Assembly: GCA_015062635.1 (NCBI GenBank)
Contig: SUUF01000037.1
Span: 1 to 17,563, forward strand
Length of the DNA stretch: 17,563 bases
Source: Coriobacteriaceae bacterium
GTDB taxonomy: Bacteria > Actinomycetota > Coriobacteriia > Coriobacteriales > Eggerthellaceae
Direction: 5' to 3'
The notes beneath the pieces are model-generated. The model saw only the letters and a program-made list of their open reading frames with translations, ran no database searches and was not told the DNA's origin. Both the position numbers and the translations under genes were made by a program. Of the stretch, positions 1 to 6,722 are shown one piece after another (within the stretch, counting starts at the first letter, position 1; each line of letters opens with the position of its first letter).

Positions 1-169
1 TACGAAGCGCTTCGTGTACGAGCATTTGAACTCCGGCTGGCTGAGCGAGGGCAACCCGGCATGGGATGCCGTCATCGCCGCCGACCTGAATATCAAGGAA
101 ACGGAGGACGCCAAGGAAGGCGCGAATGCATTTGCCCAAAAGCGAACGCCTAACTGGAAGAACCGTTAG
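1..169 (+). CDS. Enoyl-CoA hydratase/isomerase (crotonase) family protein, 3' end only
   Basis: Only the last 55 codons are in the window; the frame is open from base 2 and stops at TAG 167-169. The visible C-terminus includes the stretch TEDAKEGANAFAQKRTPNWK. This matches the C-terminal signature of crotonase-fold enzymes (enoyl-CoA hydratases, CaiD-like crotonobetainyl-CoA hydratase, MenB-like synthases), where '(S/T)EDAxEGxxAFxEKRxPxWKGR' closes the protein. Such enzymes act on acyl-CoA thioesters in the cytoplasm. The catalytic part lies outside the window, so the exact substrate cannot be told. It converges on the lactate permease gene and is separated from it by a bidirectional hairpin terminator. 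Confidence 0.8.
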   Translation, partial: TKRFVYEHLNSGWLSEGNPAWDAVIAADLNIKETEDAKEGANAFAQKRTPNWKNR

Positions 170-175
170 ACGCGA

Positions 176-207
176 AAACGGGCCGAGGGGCGTTCCTCGG
201 CCCGTTT
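176..207. terminator. Bidirectional Rho-independent terminator
   Basis: A perfect 13-bp inverted repeat (AAACGGGCCGAGG at 176-188, CCTCGGCCCGTTT at 195-207) encloses a 6-nt loop. A-rich and T-rich ends on both sides make it usable in both directions. It sits between the stop of the crotonase gene (plus) and the stop of the lactate permease gene (minus), so it can end both transcripts. Confidence 0.85.
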
Positions 208-213
208 ATTGCA

Positions 214-1893
214 TTATGGCAAGATGAAGCTGAGCGGGCCGGCCTGAAGGGCCACAAGGCAGCTGAGACCGGCGAGCAGGCCGATGCTCCAGGGCAAGGT
301 CGACTTCATGATATCGGCCTCGCGCACTTGCGTGGCCACGGCGGCGATGGCAAGCGATTGCGGGCTCACCATCTTGGCGATGACGCCGCCCATCGTGTTG
401 GCGGCCAAGAACAGGTCGGGTGTGATGCCGCTGAAGGTTGGGTTCGCCTGTGCAGCCGAATACTGCAAGCTGGCGAACAGGGCATTCGAGGACGTGTCGG
501 AGCCGGTGACCGCCGTGCCGACCCAGCCGAGGACCGGGCTGATGAATGCGAAGGCCGGCCCAGACCCGGCGAGGAACTGCCCGATGCTCATCGTCTGGCC
601 CGAGAAGTTCATCACGTAGGCCAATGCGAGCACGAGCACGATGGTGAGGGCCGAAAACCGCATGCGGTAGACGGTCGCCCCGATTTCGCGAATAGCGGCG
701 CCGAGCGTGATGGAATAGCGGCCGTTCTCGGTGAAGAGCATGAGCACCAGTGTCGTGATGATGCCGGCGACAAGGATGGACGTGCCGGGCGTCGAAAGCA
801 GGCCGAGCGTGAACGTAGTGCCCGGGTCGGCACCGGCGGCGTTGAGCACCGCCCCGCCCGAAATGAGGGGCCAGGGAATCTTGATGTCGACGCTCGAGAG
901 CAGGCCGGGGATGCCGAGCTTTCCGATTGAGAAAACGATGACGATGATGAGGTAGGGCACGAGCGCCATGACGGTGCGCTGAGCCGTGAGCTGCGATTCC
1001 GCGCGCGCAACCTGCTCTGGCAAGCCCAGGCGCACGCGGGCGGCCGCGACGTTTTTCGGTTTCCAGACGCGCATGAACACGACGATGGCGCCGAGCGAGA
1101 ACAGCGAGGCCACGACATCGGTGAGCTCGTAGGCGAAATGGTTGGAGCACCACCATTGCGCAAGGGCGAACGAGGCACTTACGACGAGTGTGGGTGCCCA
1201 GCAATCGCGCAGGCCACGGGCGCCATCGAGGATGATGATGAGCAGGATGGGCACGACGAAGGCGAGCACAGGTGCCTGGTGGCCGGCGATGGCGGCCACA
1301 TGTTGGGCGGTTTGCACGGCGACGGAGGCGTCGCCTCCCGAAACCATCGCGCCGGCGGTGGTGATGGGGGTGCCGACCGGGCCGAACGCAACGGGCGCGG
1401 TGTTCGCGAGCAGTACGACAAGTGCCGCTTTGCGCGGTTTCACGCCGAGCGCGAGGATCATCGTCGCGGTGATGGCGACCGGTGCGCCGAAGCCCGCGAG
1501 CGCTTCAAGCAACGCGCCGAAGCAGAAGGCGATCATCATGGCCTGAATGCGAACATCGCCCGCGCCGACCACGTCGAAGAAGGCGCGCAGGTCATCCGCG
1601 CGGCCCGAGACAACCGTCACCTGGTAAAACCATACCGCCATGAGGATGATGAACACGATGGGTATGGCGCCGAAGGCGGCTCCTTGCGTTGCCGAGGCGA
1701 CGGCCAGGTGAAGCGGCATCTGGAAGCCCACGCAGGCGACGATCACCGCGACGCAGAGCGCCACGATTGCCGACACGTGGGCGCGTGCCTTCACGCCGAG
1801 CAGCATGACGAAGAACGTGAGGAGCGGCACGCAAGCCACCAGGGCGGAAAGCCCCAAGCTTCCCGCTATCGGATCAAGTGTTGCTTGAAACAT
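214..1893 (-). CDS. lctP: L-lactate permease (LctP/LldP family)
   Basis: A 559-residue polytopic membrane protein, close to the usual 530-560 residues of the lactate permease family (TC 2.A.14), which imports lactate or glycolate with protons. Hydrophobic segments run along the whole length. Family-typical stretches include the conserved GALLEALAGFGAPVAI loop (about residues 126-141), the following glycine-rich VAFGPVGTPITTAGAM region, and a C-terminal WVGTAVTGSDTSSNALFASL block. The start lies 9 bp after the proC stop with no convincing Shine-Dalgarno site of its own, so translation is probably coupled to proC. The conserved blocks leave little doubt about the family. Substrate choice (L-lactate, D-lactate or glycolate) is not decided by sequence. 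No lactate dehydrogenase gene is visible nearby. Confidence 0.93.
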   Translation of the reverse strand: MFQATLDPIAGSLGLSALVACVPLLTFFVMLLGVKARAHVSAIVALCVAVIVACVGFQMPLHLAVASATQGAAFGAIPIVFIILMAVWFYQVTVVSGRADDLRAFFDVVGAGDVRIQAMMIAFCFGALLEALAGFGAPVAITATMILALGVKPRKAALVVLLANTAPVAFGPVGTPITTAGAMVSGGDASVAVQTAQHVAAIAGHQAPVLAFVVPILLIIILDGARGLRDCWAPTLVVSASFALAQWWCSNHFAYELTDVVASLFSLGAIVVFMRVWKPKNVAAARVRLGLPEQVARAESQLTAQRTVMALVPYLIIVIVFSIGKLGIPGLLSSVDIKIPWPLISGGAVLNAAGADPGTTFTLGLLSTPGTSILVAGIITTLVLMLFTENGRYSITLGAAIREIGATVYRMRFSALTIVLVLALAYVMNFSGQTMSIGQFLAGSGPAFAFISPVLGWVGTAVTGSDTSSNALFASLQYSAAQANPTFSGITPDLFLAANTMGGVIAKMVSPQSLAIAAVATQVREADIMKSTLPWSIGLLAGLSCLVALQAGPLSFILP

Positions 1894-1902
1894 GGGCGAA
1901 CG

Positions 1903-2697
1903 TTACAGGCGACGGGTTTTCGCGATGGCGGCGCGGATGGCTTCCATGACGGCGGCACGCATGCCGCGCGATTCAAGAACCTGCACGCCCTCGATGGTCG
2001 TGCCGCCAGGCGAGCACACCATATCCTTCAGCTCGCCGGGGTGCCTGCCGGTTTCGACGGCGAGCTTGCCGCTGCCGGCGACTGCCTGAGCGGCAACCTT
2101 GTAGGCCTGCGCGCGGGGCATGCCCTCGGCGACGGCGGCGTCTGCGAGCGCCTCGATGAACATCGCGACATAGGCGGGGGTCGAGCCGGCCACGGCGCCG
2201 ATGACGTCGATCATGGGCTCGGTGAGGAGCTCGACGATGCCGATGCTGCGGAACATCGAGGTTACGGCATGGAGCTCTTCGTCCGACACGCGTTCGTTGG
2301 CGCAGATGCCCGTGACGCCCTCGCCCACGAGGGCCGGCGTGCTCGGCATCGCGCGCACGAGCTTCATCTCCATGCCGAAGGCCTGGTCGATCCACTCGAG
2401 CGTCTTGCCGGCGGCGATGGACACGACGACGGTGTCGGACGAAATGACATCGACGATATCGTCGATGGCGGTTTCCATCATGTAGGGCTTCACAGCCAGC
2501 ACCACCATGTCGGCCCATGCGGCGACTTCGGCATTGCTTGCAAAGGTCGCGATGCCGAATTCCTCGGCCACCTTCACGCGGGTGCTCTCGCTCGGTGCGC
2601 TTGCGTGTACCTCGGCCGTGGTCACCACCTGGTTCGCCAGGATGCCGCCGATAATCGCACGCGCCATGTTACCGGCGCCTATGAAGCCAATGTTCAT
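1903..2697 (-). CDS. proC: Pyrroline-5-carboxylate reductase
   Basis: This enzyme makes the last step of proline synthesis, reducing 1-pyrroline-5-carboxylate to L-proline with NAD(P)H in the cytoplasm. At 264 residues it is normal for ProC. The N-terminus MNIGFIGAGNMARAIIGG is the Rossmann dinucleotide-binding loop (GxGxMA, residues 7-12). VVLAVKPYMM is the usual second half of the Rossmann fold. The C-terminal SPGGTTIEGVQVLE is the P5CR signature. A Shine-Dalgarno site GGAAGGA sits about 6 nt before the ATG. It is the first gene of a two-gene unit with the lactate permease downstream. The pairing is not an obvious pathway and may only reflect co-transcription. Confidence 0.95.
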   Translation of the reverse strand: MNIGFIGAGNMARAIIGGILANQVVTTAEVHASAPSESTRVKVAEEFGIATFASNAEVAAWADMVVLAVKPYMMETAIDDIVDVISSDTVVVSIAAGKTLEWIDQAFGMEMKLVRAMPSTPALVGEGVTGICANERVSDEELHAVTSMFRSIGIVELLTEPMIDVIGAVAGSTPAYVAMFIEALADAAVAEGMPRAQAYKVAAQAVAGSGKLAVETGRHPGELKDMVCSPGGTTIEGVQVLESRGMRAAVMEAIRAAIAKTRRL

Positions 2698-2778
2698 CGA
2701 ATTCCTTCCATCGTATTACACCGATGCACGGGCATCTTGGCTGGGATGCCGGTGCTGCCGCGAATGCGGATGCGCACC

Positions 2779-2809
2779 AGTATAACCGTGTTTATGCAGG
2801 TGATGTGAA
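2779..2809 (-). promoter_or_regulatory. Candidate sigma-A-type promoter of proC
   Basis: Read on the minus strand there is TTCACA (2809-2804) as -35, a 19-nt spacer, and TATACT (2784-2779) as -10. The -10 is one mismatch from TATAAT and the -35 one mismatch from TTGACA, but the spacer is longer than ideal. It would give a leader of about 75 nt before the proC ATG. It overlaps nothing coding and lies just downstream of the upp terminator. Confidence 0.45.
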
Positions 2810-2816
2810 GGAATTG

Positions 2817-2844
2817 GGCCAAAGGAGGGGCATCTCCTTTGGCC
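2817..2844 (-). terminator. Hairpin terminator after upp
   Basis: A perfect 11-bp inverted repeat (GGCCAAAGGAG at 2817-2827, CTCCTTTGGCC at 2834-2844) has a 6-nt loop and lies 14 bp beyond the upp stop codon. The U-tract on the minus strand is short (the following bases read CAATTCCTT), so strength is uncertain. It separates upp from the proC-lctP unit on the same strand. Confidence 0.65.
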
Positions 2845-2858
2845 TGTGTGCGTGCGGT

Positions 2859-3497
2859 CTAGACCGTGCCGAAAATGCGGTCGCCGGCGTCGCCGAGACC
2901 GGGAAGGATGTAGGCGGCATCGTTGAGGCGATCGTCGATGGCGCAGGTGATGATGCGCACGTTCTCGTCGGCGGCTAGAACGGCCTCGATGCCCTCGGGG
3001 GCGGCGACCATCACCATCAGGGTGAGGTAGGTAACGCCCTGCTTGCGCAGGTACTCGATGGATGCGATGGCGGAACCGCCGGTCGCGAGCATCGGGTCGA
3101 CCACGATGACGGGACGCTGAGCCAGGTCAGACGGCATCTTTGCGTAATACGCGCGGGGAAGATGCGTGACCTCGTCGCGTTCCATGCCCAAATGGCCCAC
3201 CGAAGCGTACGGCATCAGGTCGAGCATGCCCTCGAGCAAGCCGAGTCCGGCACGCAGGATGGGGACGATGACGGGTTTGATGGCGAGCTTCTGGCAGTGG
3301 GCCGTGGCCAGCGGCGTTTCCACATCGACTTGCTTCAGCGGAAGGTACCGGGCTGCTTCATACCCTTCGAGCATGGCGAGTTCGCGGACGAGCATGCGGA
3401 ACATCGGACTGGCGGTATCCTTATCGCGAAGCCGCGCAAGCTTGTCTTGCACCAGCGGATGGTCGACGATGGTGACGCGTTCGTATTCCTTGGCCAT
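2859..3497 (-). CDS. upp: Uracil phosphoribosyltransferase
   Basis: A salvage enzyme that joins uracil to PRPP to give UMP in the cytoplasm. Its 212 residues equal the usual bacterial length (208-210). The PRPP-binding loop is plain at residues 132-143 (VVDPMLATGGSA). The uracil-binding C-terminal region (PGLGDAGDRIFGT) is complete. The family-typical VPILRAGLGLLEGML block is at 78-92. A strong Shine-Dalgarno AAAGGAG lies 7 nt before the ATG. It is a single-gene unit, bounded downstream by its own hairpin and upstream by the divergent MFS promoter region. Confidence 0.97.
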   Translation of the reverse strand: MAKEYERVTIVDHPLVQDKLARLRDKDTASPMFRMLVRELAMLEGYEAARYLPLKQVDVETPLATAHCQKLAIKPVIVPILRAGLGLLEGMLDLMPYASVGHLGMERDEVTHLPRAYYAKMPSDLAQRPVIVVDPMLATGGSAIASIEYLRKQGVTYLTLMVMVAAPEGIEAVLAADENVRIITCAIDDRLNDAAYILPGLGDAGDRIFGTV

Positions 3498-3663
3498 GAT
3501 ATCGCTCCTTTGGTTTTCCGCGAATTCAAGCTATTTGCCCTGCTCCATTATGAGCGAAATGGGCCATCCTGATACCGTTGTTTTTCGCTTCTTCCCATAA
3601 TCTTGGGTTGGCGACGGGCACGTGCGCGCCTGCCGCTTCCGGCTTTACGATGGTGGAGCGATT

Positions 3664-3696
3664 GTGAAACAGTTCCCCGTGCTTCGTGAAACTGTT
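3664..3696. promoter_or_regulatory. Repeated GTGAAAC(A/T)GTT boxes, putative operator
   Basis: Two 11-bp boxes, GTGAAACAGTT (3664-3674) and GTGAAACTGTT (3686-3696), differ at one base. Their starts are 22 bp apart, about two helical turns. The cores also form an inverted repeat, AAACAGTT (3667-3674) with AACTGTTT (3690-3697). The second box overlaps the -35 hexamer of the promoter at 3695-3723, an arrangement expected of a repressor site. No regulator gene lies beside it, so the protein that would bind is unknown. Confidence 0.5.
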
Positions 3697-3723
3697 TACC
3701 CAGGTGCCTGCCTGCAATACAAT
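3695..3723 (+). promoter_or_regulatory. Sigma-A-type promoter of the MFS-CBS gene
   Basis: TTTACC (3695-3700) as -35, an exact 17-nt spacer, and TACAAT (3718-3723) as -10, one mismatch from TATAAT. Transcription would begin near 3730, leaving a leader of about 70 nt. The -35 lies inside the right half of the repeated GTGAAAC boxes. The remainder of the 3498-3790 gap shows no gene or other clear signal. Confidence 0.6.
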
Positions 3724-3799
3724 CCCAAGCCGAGCAAACGACCGGCGGCGTCCTTCGATGCCGCTTTTTCATGTGGTGAATTGGAATTAGGTGATGCAT

Positions 3800-5725
3800 A
3801 TGGCTATGGACCTCGGCATAAACAAGCAGCAGAGGACGATTATCGCGATCTTGCTGTTCGGAACCTTCATGGTGGTGCTGAACCAGACGCTGCTCTCGCC
3901 GGCTTTCCCGGCGATGATGGTCGAGTTCGGCATCGACGCGCCGACCGTCCAGTGGCTTACCAGCGGCTATTCCCTGGTCGAGGCCGTCGTCGTTCCGCTT
4001 TCCGCGTTCTTCGTCGGACGGTTCTCGACGCGCAAGCTGTTCATCGCCGGGTTCAGCTGCTTCACGGCCGGCACGCTTCTGGCTGCATGGGCGCCGGCGT
4101 TCCCCGTGCTGCTGGCGGGCCGCGTGCTGCAGGCGTTCGCGACGGGCGTGGTCATGCCCATGACGTTCACGCTCATATTGCTCATCTTCCCGCGCGAGAG
4201 CCGGGGTGCCGGCATGGGCCTGGTTTCGCTCATCATCGGGTTCGCGCCCACCATCGGCCCCACCCTTTCAGGTGTGCTCATCGACACGGTCGGCTGGCAC
4301 ATGATGTTCGTCATCATCGCCTGCATCGGCGCGGCGGTGCTGCTCGTCGGAATATTCAAGCTCACCAATTACGGGAATTTCGAGCCGGCGAGCTTCGACG
4401 TGCCATCGGTGGCGCTGTCTTCGGTTGGCCTGCTCTGCATCCTGTACGGTTTCTCGACGTTCAGCACGAGCGATAATATCGCGCTGACGATCGGCCTCAT
4501 CGCGGTCGGCGCGGTGCTCGTGTATTTCTTCGTGCGCCGTCAGCTGGCGCTGGAAACCCCATTGCTGCGGGTGGACGTGCTGAAATCACGCCGGTATGCG
4601 GTCGCCATCTTCACCGTCGGCTTCATGCAGGGCGGCCTCATCGGCTGCTCGGTCATCATGCCCATCTTCGTGCAGCAGGTGCTCGGGTATAGCGCGACGG
4701 TTTCGGGCCTCGTCATTCTGCCGGGCGCCTTGCTCGGAGCGTTCATGTCGTTGTTTGCCGGCCGGTTGTTCGACCGCTTCGGCATGCGTCGCATCGCCGT
4801 TCCGGGCATCGTCACGATGTTCGCCGGCACGCTCGGCATGGCGCTCATGGGACCGACGGTCGATGTGCTGCTCGTCATGTTCTTCAACCTCGTCATGTCG
4901 CTCGGCATGCAGGCGGTGGTTACGCCTCTGAACACTTGGGGCGTCAATTCGCTTTCCAACCGGGTCATCCAGCATGCGAATGCGCTCAACAGCACCGTCG
5001 GCCAGGTGTTCATCTCGTTCGGTACGGCGGCGGTGGTCTCGATGACGGCCCTCTCGCCCCTGTTCGCCCCCAATGCGAGCCCGGCAGAGCAGCTGTACCT
5101 CGGTGAGCACATCGGCTTCGTGTGCATTTGCGCGATGATCTTCCTGGTCATGCTCAGCGTCATTTTCCTGGCCCGCGACCGCGCCACCGATATCGTCGCC
5201 ACCCAGGATGCCCGCCGCGAGCAAGAGATGCAGGCTCGTGCCGCCGGTGAAGCCGCCACGGTGCGCACGCGTCACATCATGGATGCGAATCCGCAGGCCA
5301 TTCCCCAGACGGCGACGATTCGAGAGGCCATCGCCCTGTTCGCGCAAAGCGAGACGAGCGGCATTCCCGTGGTGGACGATGCGAACCGGGTGGTGGGCTT
5401 TGTCTCGGATGGCGACGTGATGAAATACATTGGCCGCAACGACTCTTCGTTCGTCACGCCGATGTCAACGCTTTACCGGTTGCCCGATGACGACGACATC
5501 ATCGGGCGCCTCGACACGCTGCTGAACCTGAACGTGATGCAGATCGCCACCGAGGGCAAGGTCATCACCGTGGATGCCGACACGCCCATCGACGAGGCGT
5601 GCCATATGCTGGCGAGCAAGCAGATAAAGAAGCTCCCCGTGGTAGAGGGAGACAAGCTGGTCGGCACGCTCTCGCGCCGAAACGTCATTCACGCGATTTC
5701 CGAGAACGCGCCCGATTTGGGTTAG
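3800..5725 (+). CDS. DHA2-type MFS exporter fused to a C-terminal CBS domain pair
   Basis: The first roughly 460 residues are a major facilitator of the DHA2 drug:H+ antiporter type (EmrB/QacA-like, probably 14 membrane segments). The TM1 block LNQTLLSPAFPAMMVEFG and the antiporter motif C (GFAPTIGPTLSGVLID) are visible. A charged linker (about 460-487) leads into two CBS motifs, at about 488-545 (HIMDANPQAIP to GFVSDGDVMKYIG) and 577-640 (VMQIATEGKVITVDADTP to GTLSRRNVIHAI). Tandem CBS domains bind adenine nucleotides or S-adenosylmethionine in other proteins, so cytoplasmic gating of export by energy state is a reasonable inference; the cargo is unknown. Start: GTG 3791 and ATG 3794 are in frame, but AGGTGA at 3789-3794 is spaced 5 nt from ATG 3800, which I prefer (641 residues). 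Confidence 0.88.
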   Translation: MAMDLGINKQQRTIIAILLFGTFMVVLNQTLLSPAFPAMMVEFGIDAPTVQWLTSGYSLVEAVVVPLSAFFVGRFSTRKLFIAGFSCFTAGTLLAAWAPAFPVLLAGRVLQAFATGVVMPMTFTLILLIFPRESRGAGMGLVSLIIGFAPTIGPTLSGVLIDTVGWHMMFVIIACIGAAVLLVGIFKLTNYGNFEPASFDVPSVALSSVGLLCILYGFSTFSTSDNIALTIGLIAVGAVLVYFFVRRQLALETPLLRVDVLKSRRYAVAIFTVGFMQGGLIGCSVIMPIFVQQVLGYSATVSGLVILPGALLGAFMSLFAGRLFDRFGMRRIAVPGIVTMFAGTLGMALMGPTVDVLLVMFFNLVMSLGMQAVVTPLNTWGVNSLSNRVIQHANALNSTVGQVFISFGTAAVVSMTALSPLFAPNASPAEQLYLGEHIGFVCICAMIFLVMLSVIFLARDRATDIVATQDARREQEMQARAAGEAATVRTRHIMDANPQAIPQTATIREAIALFAQSETSGIPVVDDANRVVGFVSDGDVMKYIGRNDSSFVTPMSTLYRLPDDDDIIGRLDTLLNLNVMQIATEGKVITVDADTPIDEACHMLASKQIKKLPVVEGDKLVGTLSRRNVIHAISENAPDLG

Positions 5726-5732
5726 CGCGCAG

Positions 5733-5766
5733 AATGCGGTAAACGCTCCGGGCGATTTGCCGCATT
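5733..5766 (+). terminator. Terminator after the MFS-CBS gene
   Basis: An 11-bp stem (AATGCGGTAAA at 5733-5743, TTTGCCGCATT at 5756-5766, one G-U pair) has a 12-nt loop and is followed by TT. It starts 7 bp after the MFS stop codon and suggests that the downstream flavoprotein gene has its own promoter. Confidence 0.55.
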
Positions 5767-5793
5767 TTCGTGGCACGCGATTTCTGGCATCAT
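5765..5793 (+). promoter_or_regulatory. Weak candidate promoter of the flavoprotein-rubredoxin gene
   Basis: TTTTCG (5765-5770), a 17-nt spacer, and CATCAT (5788-5793) preceded by TGG give an extended -10 arrangement. Both hexamers are poor matches to consensus. The position, after the MFS terminator and 36 bp before the ATG, is what supports it. Confidence 0.25.
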
Positions 5794-5828
5794 GGACGCA
5801 ACGGATTCTTTGCGCGAAGGAGGCGGCC

Positions 5829-6497
5829 ATGGTGGACCGGAAAGCGTTTTTCAGCTTGAGTTATGGCGTGTACGTTATCTCGGCATGCGACGGGCGGAAG
5901 AAGGCGGGCTGCATCGTCAATACGTTCAACCAGGTGACGTCGATGCCGGCCCAGGTGAGCGTTGCGGTGAACAAAGAGAACCACACGACGGGCGTGATGC
6001 TGGCTTCCGGGCGCTTCGAGGCGACGGTGCTCGCCGAGAGTGCCCCGATGGAGCTTATCGGGCGTTTCGGATTCCAGTCGAGCGCCGACATCGACAAGTT
6101 CGCCGAGACCGCGCATGCGCTCGATGCGGCGGGTACCCCGTATGTCACCGAGCATGCAGTCGCCCATTTCGGGGCGCGCATCGTCCAAACCTTGGACGTG
6201 GGCACGCATATCCTCTTCGTGGGCGAAGTGGATGAAGCCGCGGTGCTGTCGGACGAACCGCCGATGACCTATGCGTATTACCACGAGGTGAAGGGCGGTA
6301 AGACGCCGCCGAAGGCTTCAGGCTACGTGCCCGACGAACCGGCCTCTGCGCCTGCCGCCGAAGCGGCTCCCGCGAAGAAGGTGGGCTGGAAGTGCAAGAT
6401 TTGCGGTTACGTGGTCGAGATGGATGAACTCCCCGAAGACTTCACCTGCCCTATCTGCGGCATGGGCCGCGAGATGTTCGAGCGCGTCGAGCTGTAA
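5829..6497 (+). CDS. Flavin reductase-like / rubredoxin-like fusion (high-molecular-weight rubredoxin type)
   Basis: Residues 1-155 form a flavin reductase-like (FMN-binding split-barrel) domain with the common opening MVDRKAFFSLSYGVYVIS and the substrate-loop stretch GCIVNTFNQVTSMP. A Pro/Ala-rich linker (about 156-184) leads to a rubredoxin-like domain with iron ligands Cys189, Cys192, Cys207 and Cys210 (CKICG ... CPICG). The short spacing between Cys pairs resembles the rubrerythrin type rather than classical rubredoxin. This order matches 'high molecular weight rubredoxin' (Hrb, known from Moorella), which passes electrons from NAD(P)H to flavodiiron proteins that reduce O2 or NO. No flavodiiron gene is adjacent. 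GAAGGAGG at 5816-5823 is spaced 5 nt from ATG 5829 and fixes the start (222 residues); a longer frame reaches upstream to 5757 but lacks such a site. Confidence 0.88.
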   Translation: MVDRKAFFSLSYGVYVISACDGRKKAGCIVNTFNQVTSMPAQVSVAVNKENHTTGVMLASGRFEATVLAESAPMELIGRFGFQSSADIDKFAETAHALDAAGTPYVTEHAVAHFGARIVQTLDVGTHILFVGEVDEAAVLSDEPPMTYAYYHEVKGGKTPPKASGYVPDEPASAPAAEAAPAKKVGWKCKICGYVVEMDELPEDFTCPICGMGREMFERVEL

Positions 6498-6722
6498 GCC
6501 CATAGGGCATCCCGGGCGCGGTGAGCGCGTGCCCGCTGGTCTCTCGGGTTCACCCATGCAGATATGCGTTGGGTGTGGAGCGTTCCCGGCTGGCCCGCGA
6601 TTCATACCCCACCGGGGTTGCCGACCTATGGAACTCTTGCCGCAACTTGCCAGCTCCTCGGTGTTGCCTCGCCCGTTCCGGTACGATGGCGCGCAACGTG
6701 CCATCGACAGAAGGGACCGTGG
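6498..6722 (+). other. Intergenic leader upstream of the CHAP gene, no assigned function
   Basis: This 225-bp gap contains an imperfect GC-rich hairpin just after the upstream stop (GGGCGCG at about 6513-6519 with CGCG-TGCCC following), which may end the flavoprotein transcript but has no U-tract. I compared the rest with the c-di-AMP (ydaO) riboswitch often found before cell-wall hydrolase genes and did not find its conserved core. I see no convincing promoter; TACGAT at 6682-6687 could be a -10 but lacks a matching -35. Confidence 0.3.

Noticed and set aside
1138..2808. A 556-codon open frame on the plus strand opposite the lactate permease and proC genes
   Set aside because: Its translation is a His/Arg/Gly/Asp-rich low-complexity chain with no recognisable domain, as expected of the antisense frame of GC-rich genes. 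Both genes on the opposite strand are firmly identified.
6498..6722. c-di-AMP (ydaO-type) riboswitch before the CHAP hydrolase
   Set aside because: The conserved core segments, including the GTCAGCTAAC-like 3' block, are absent on the plus strand.
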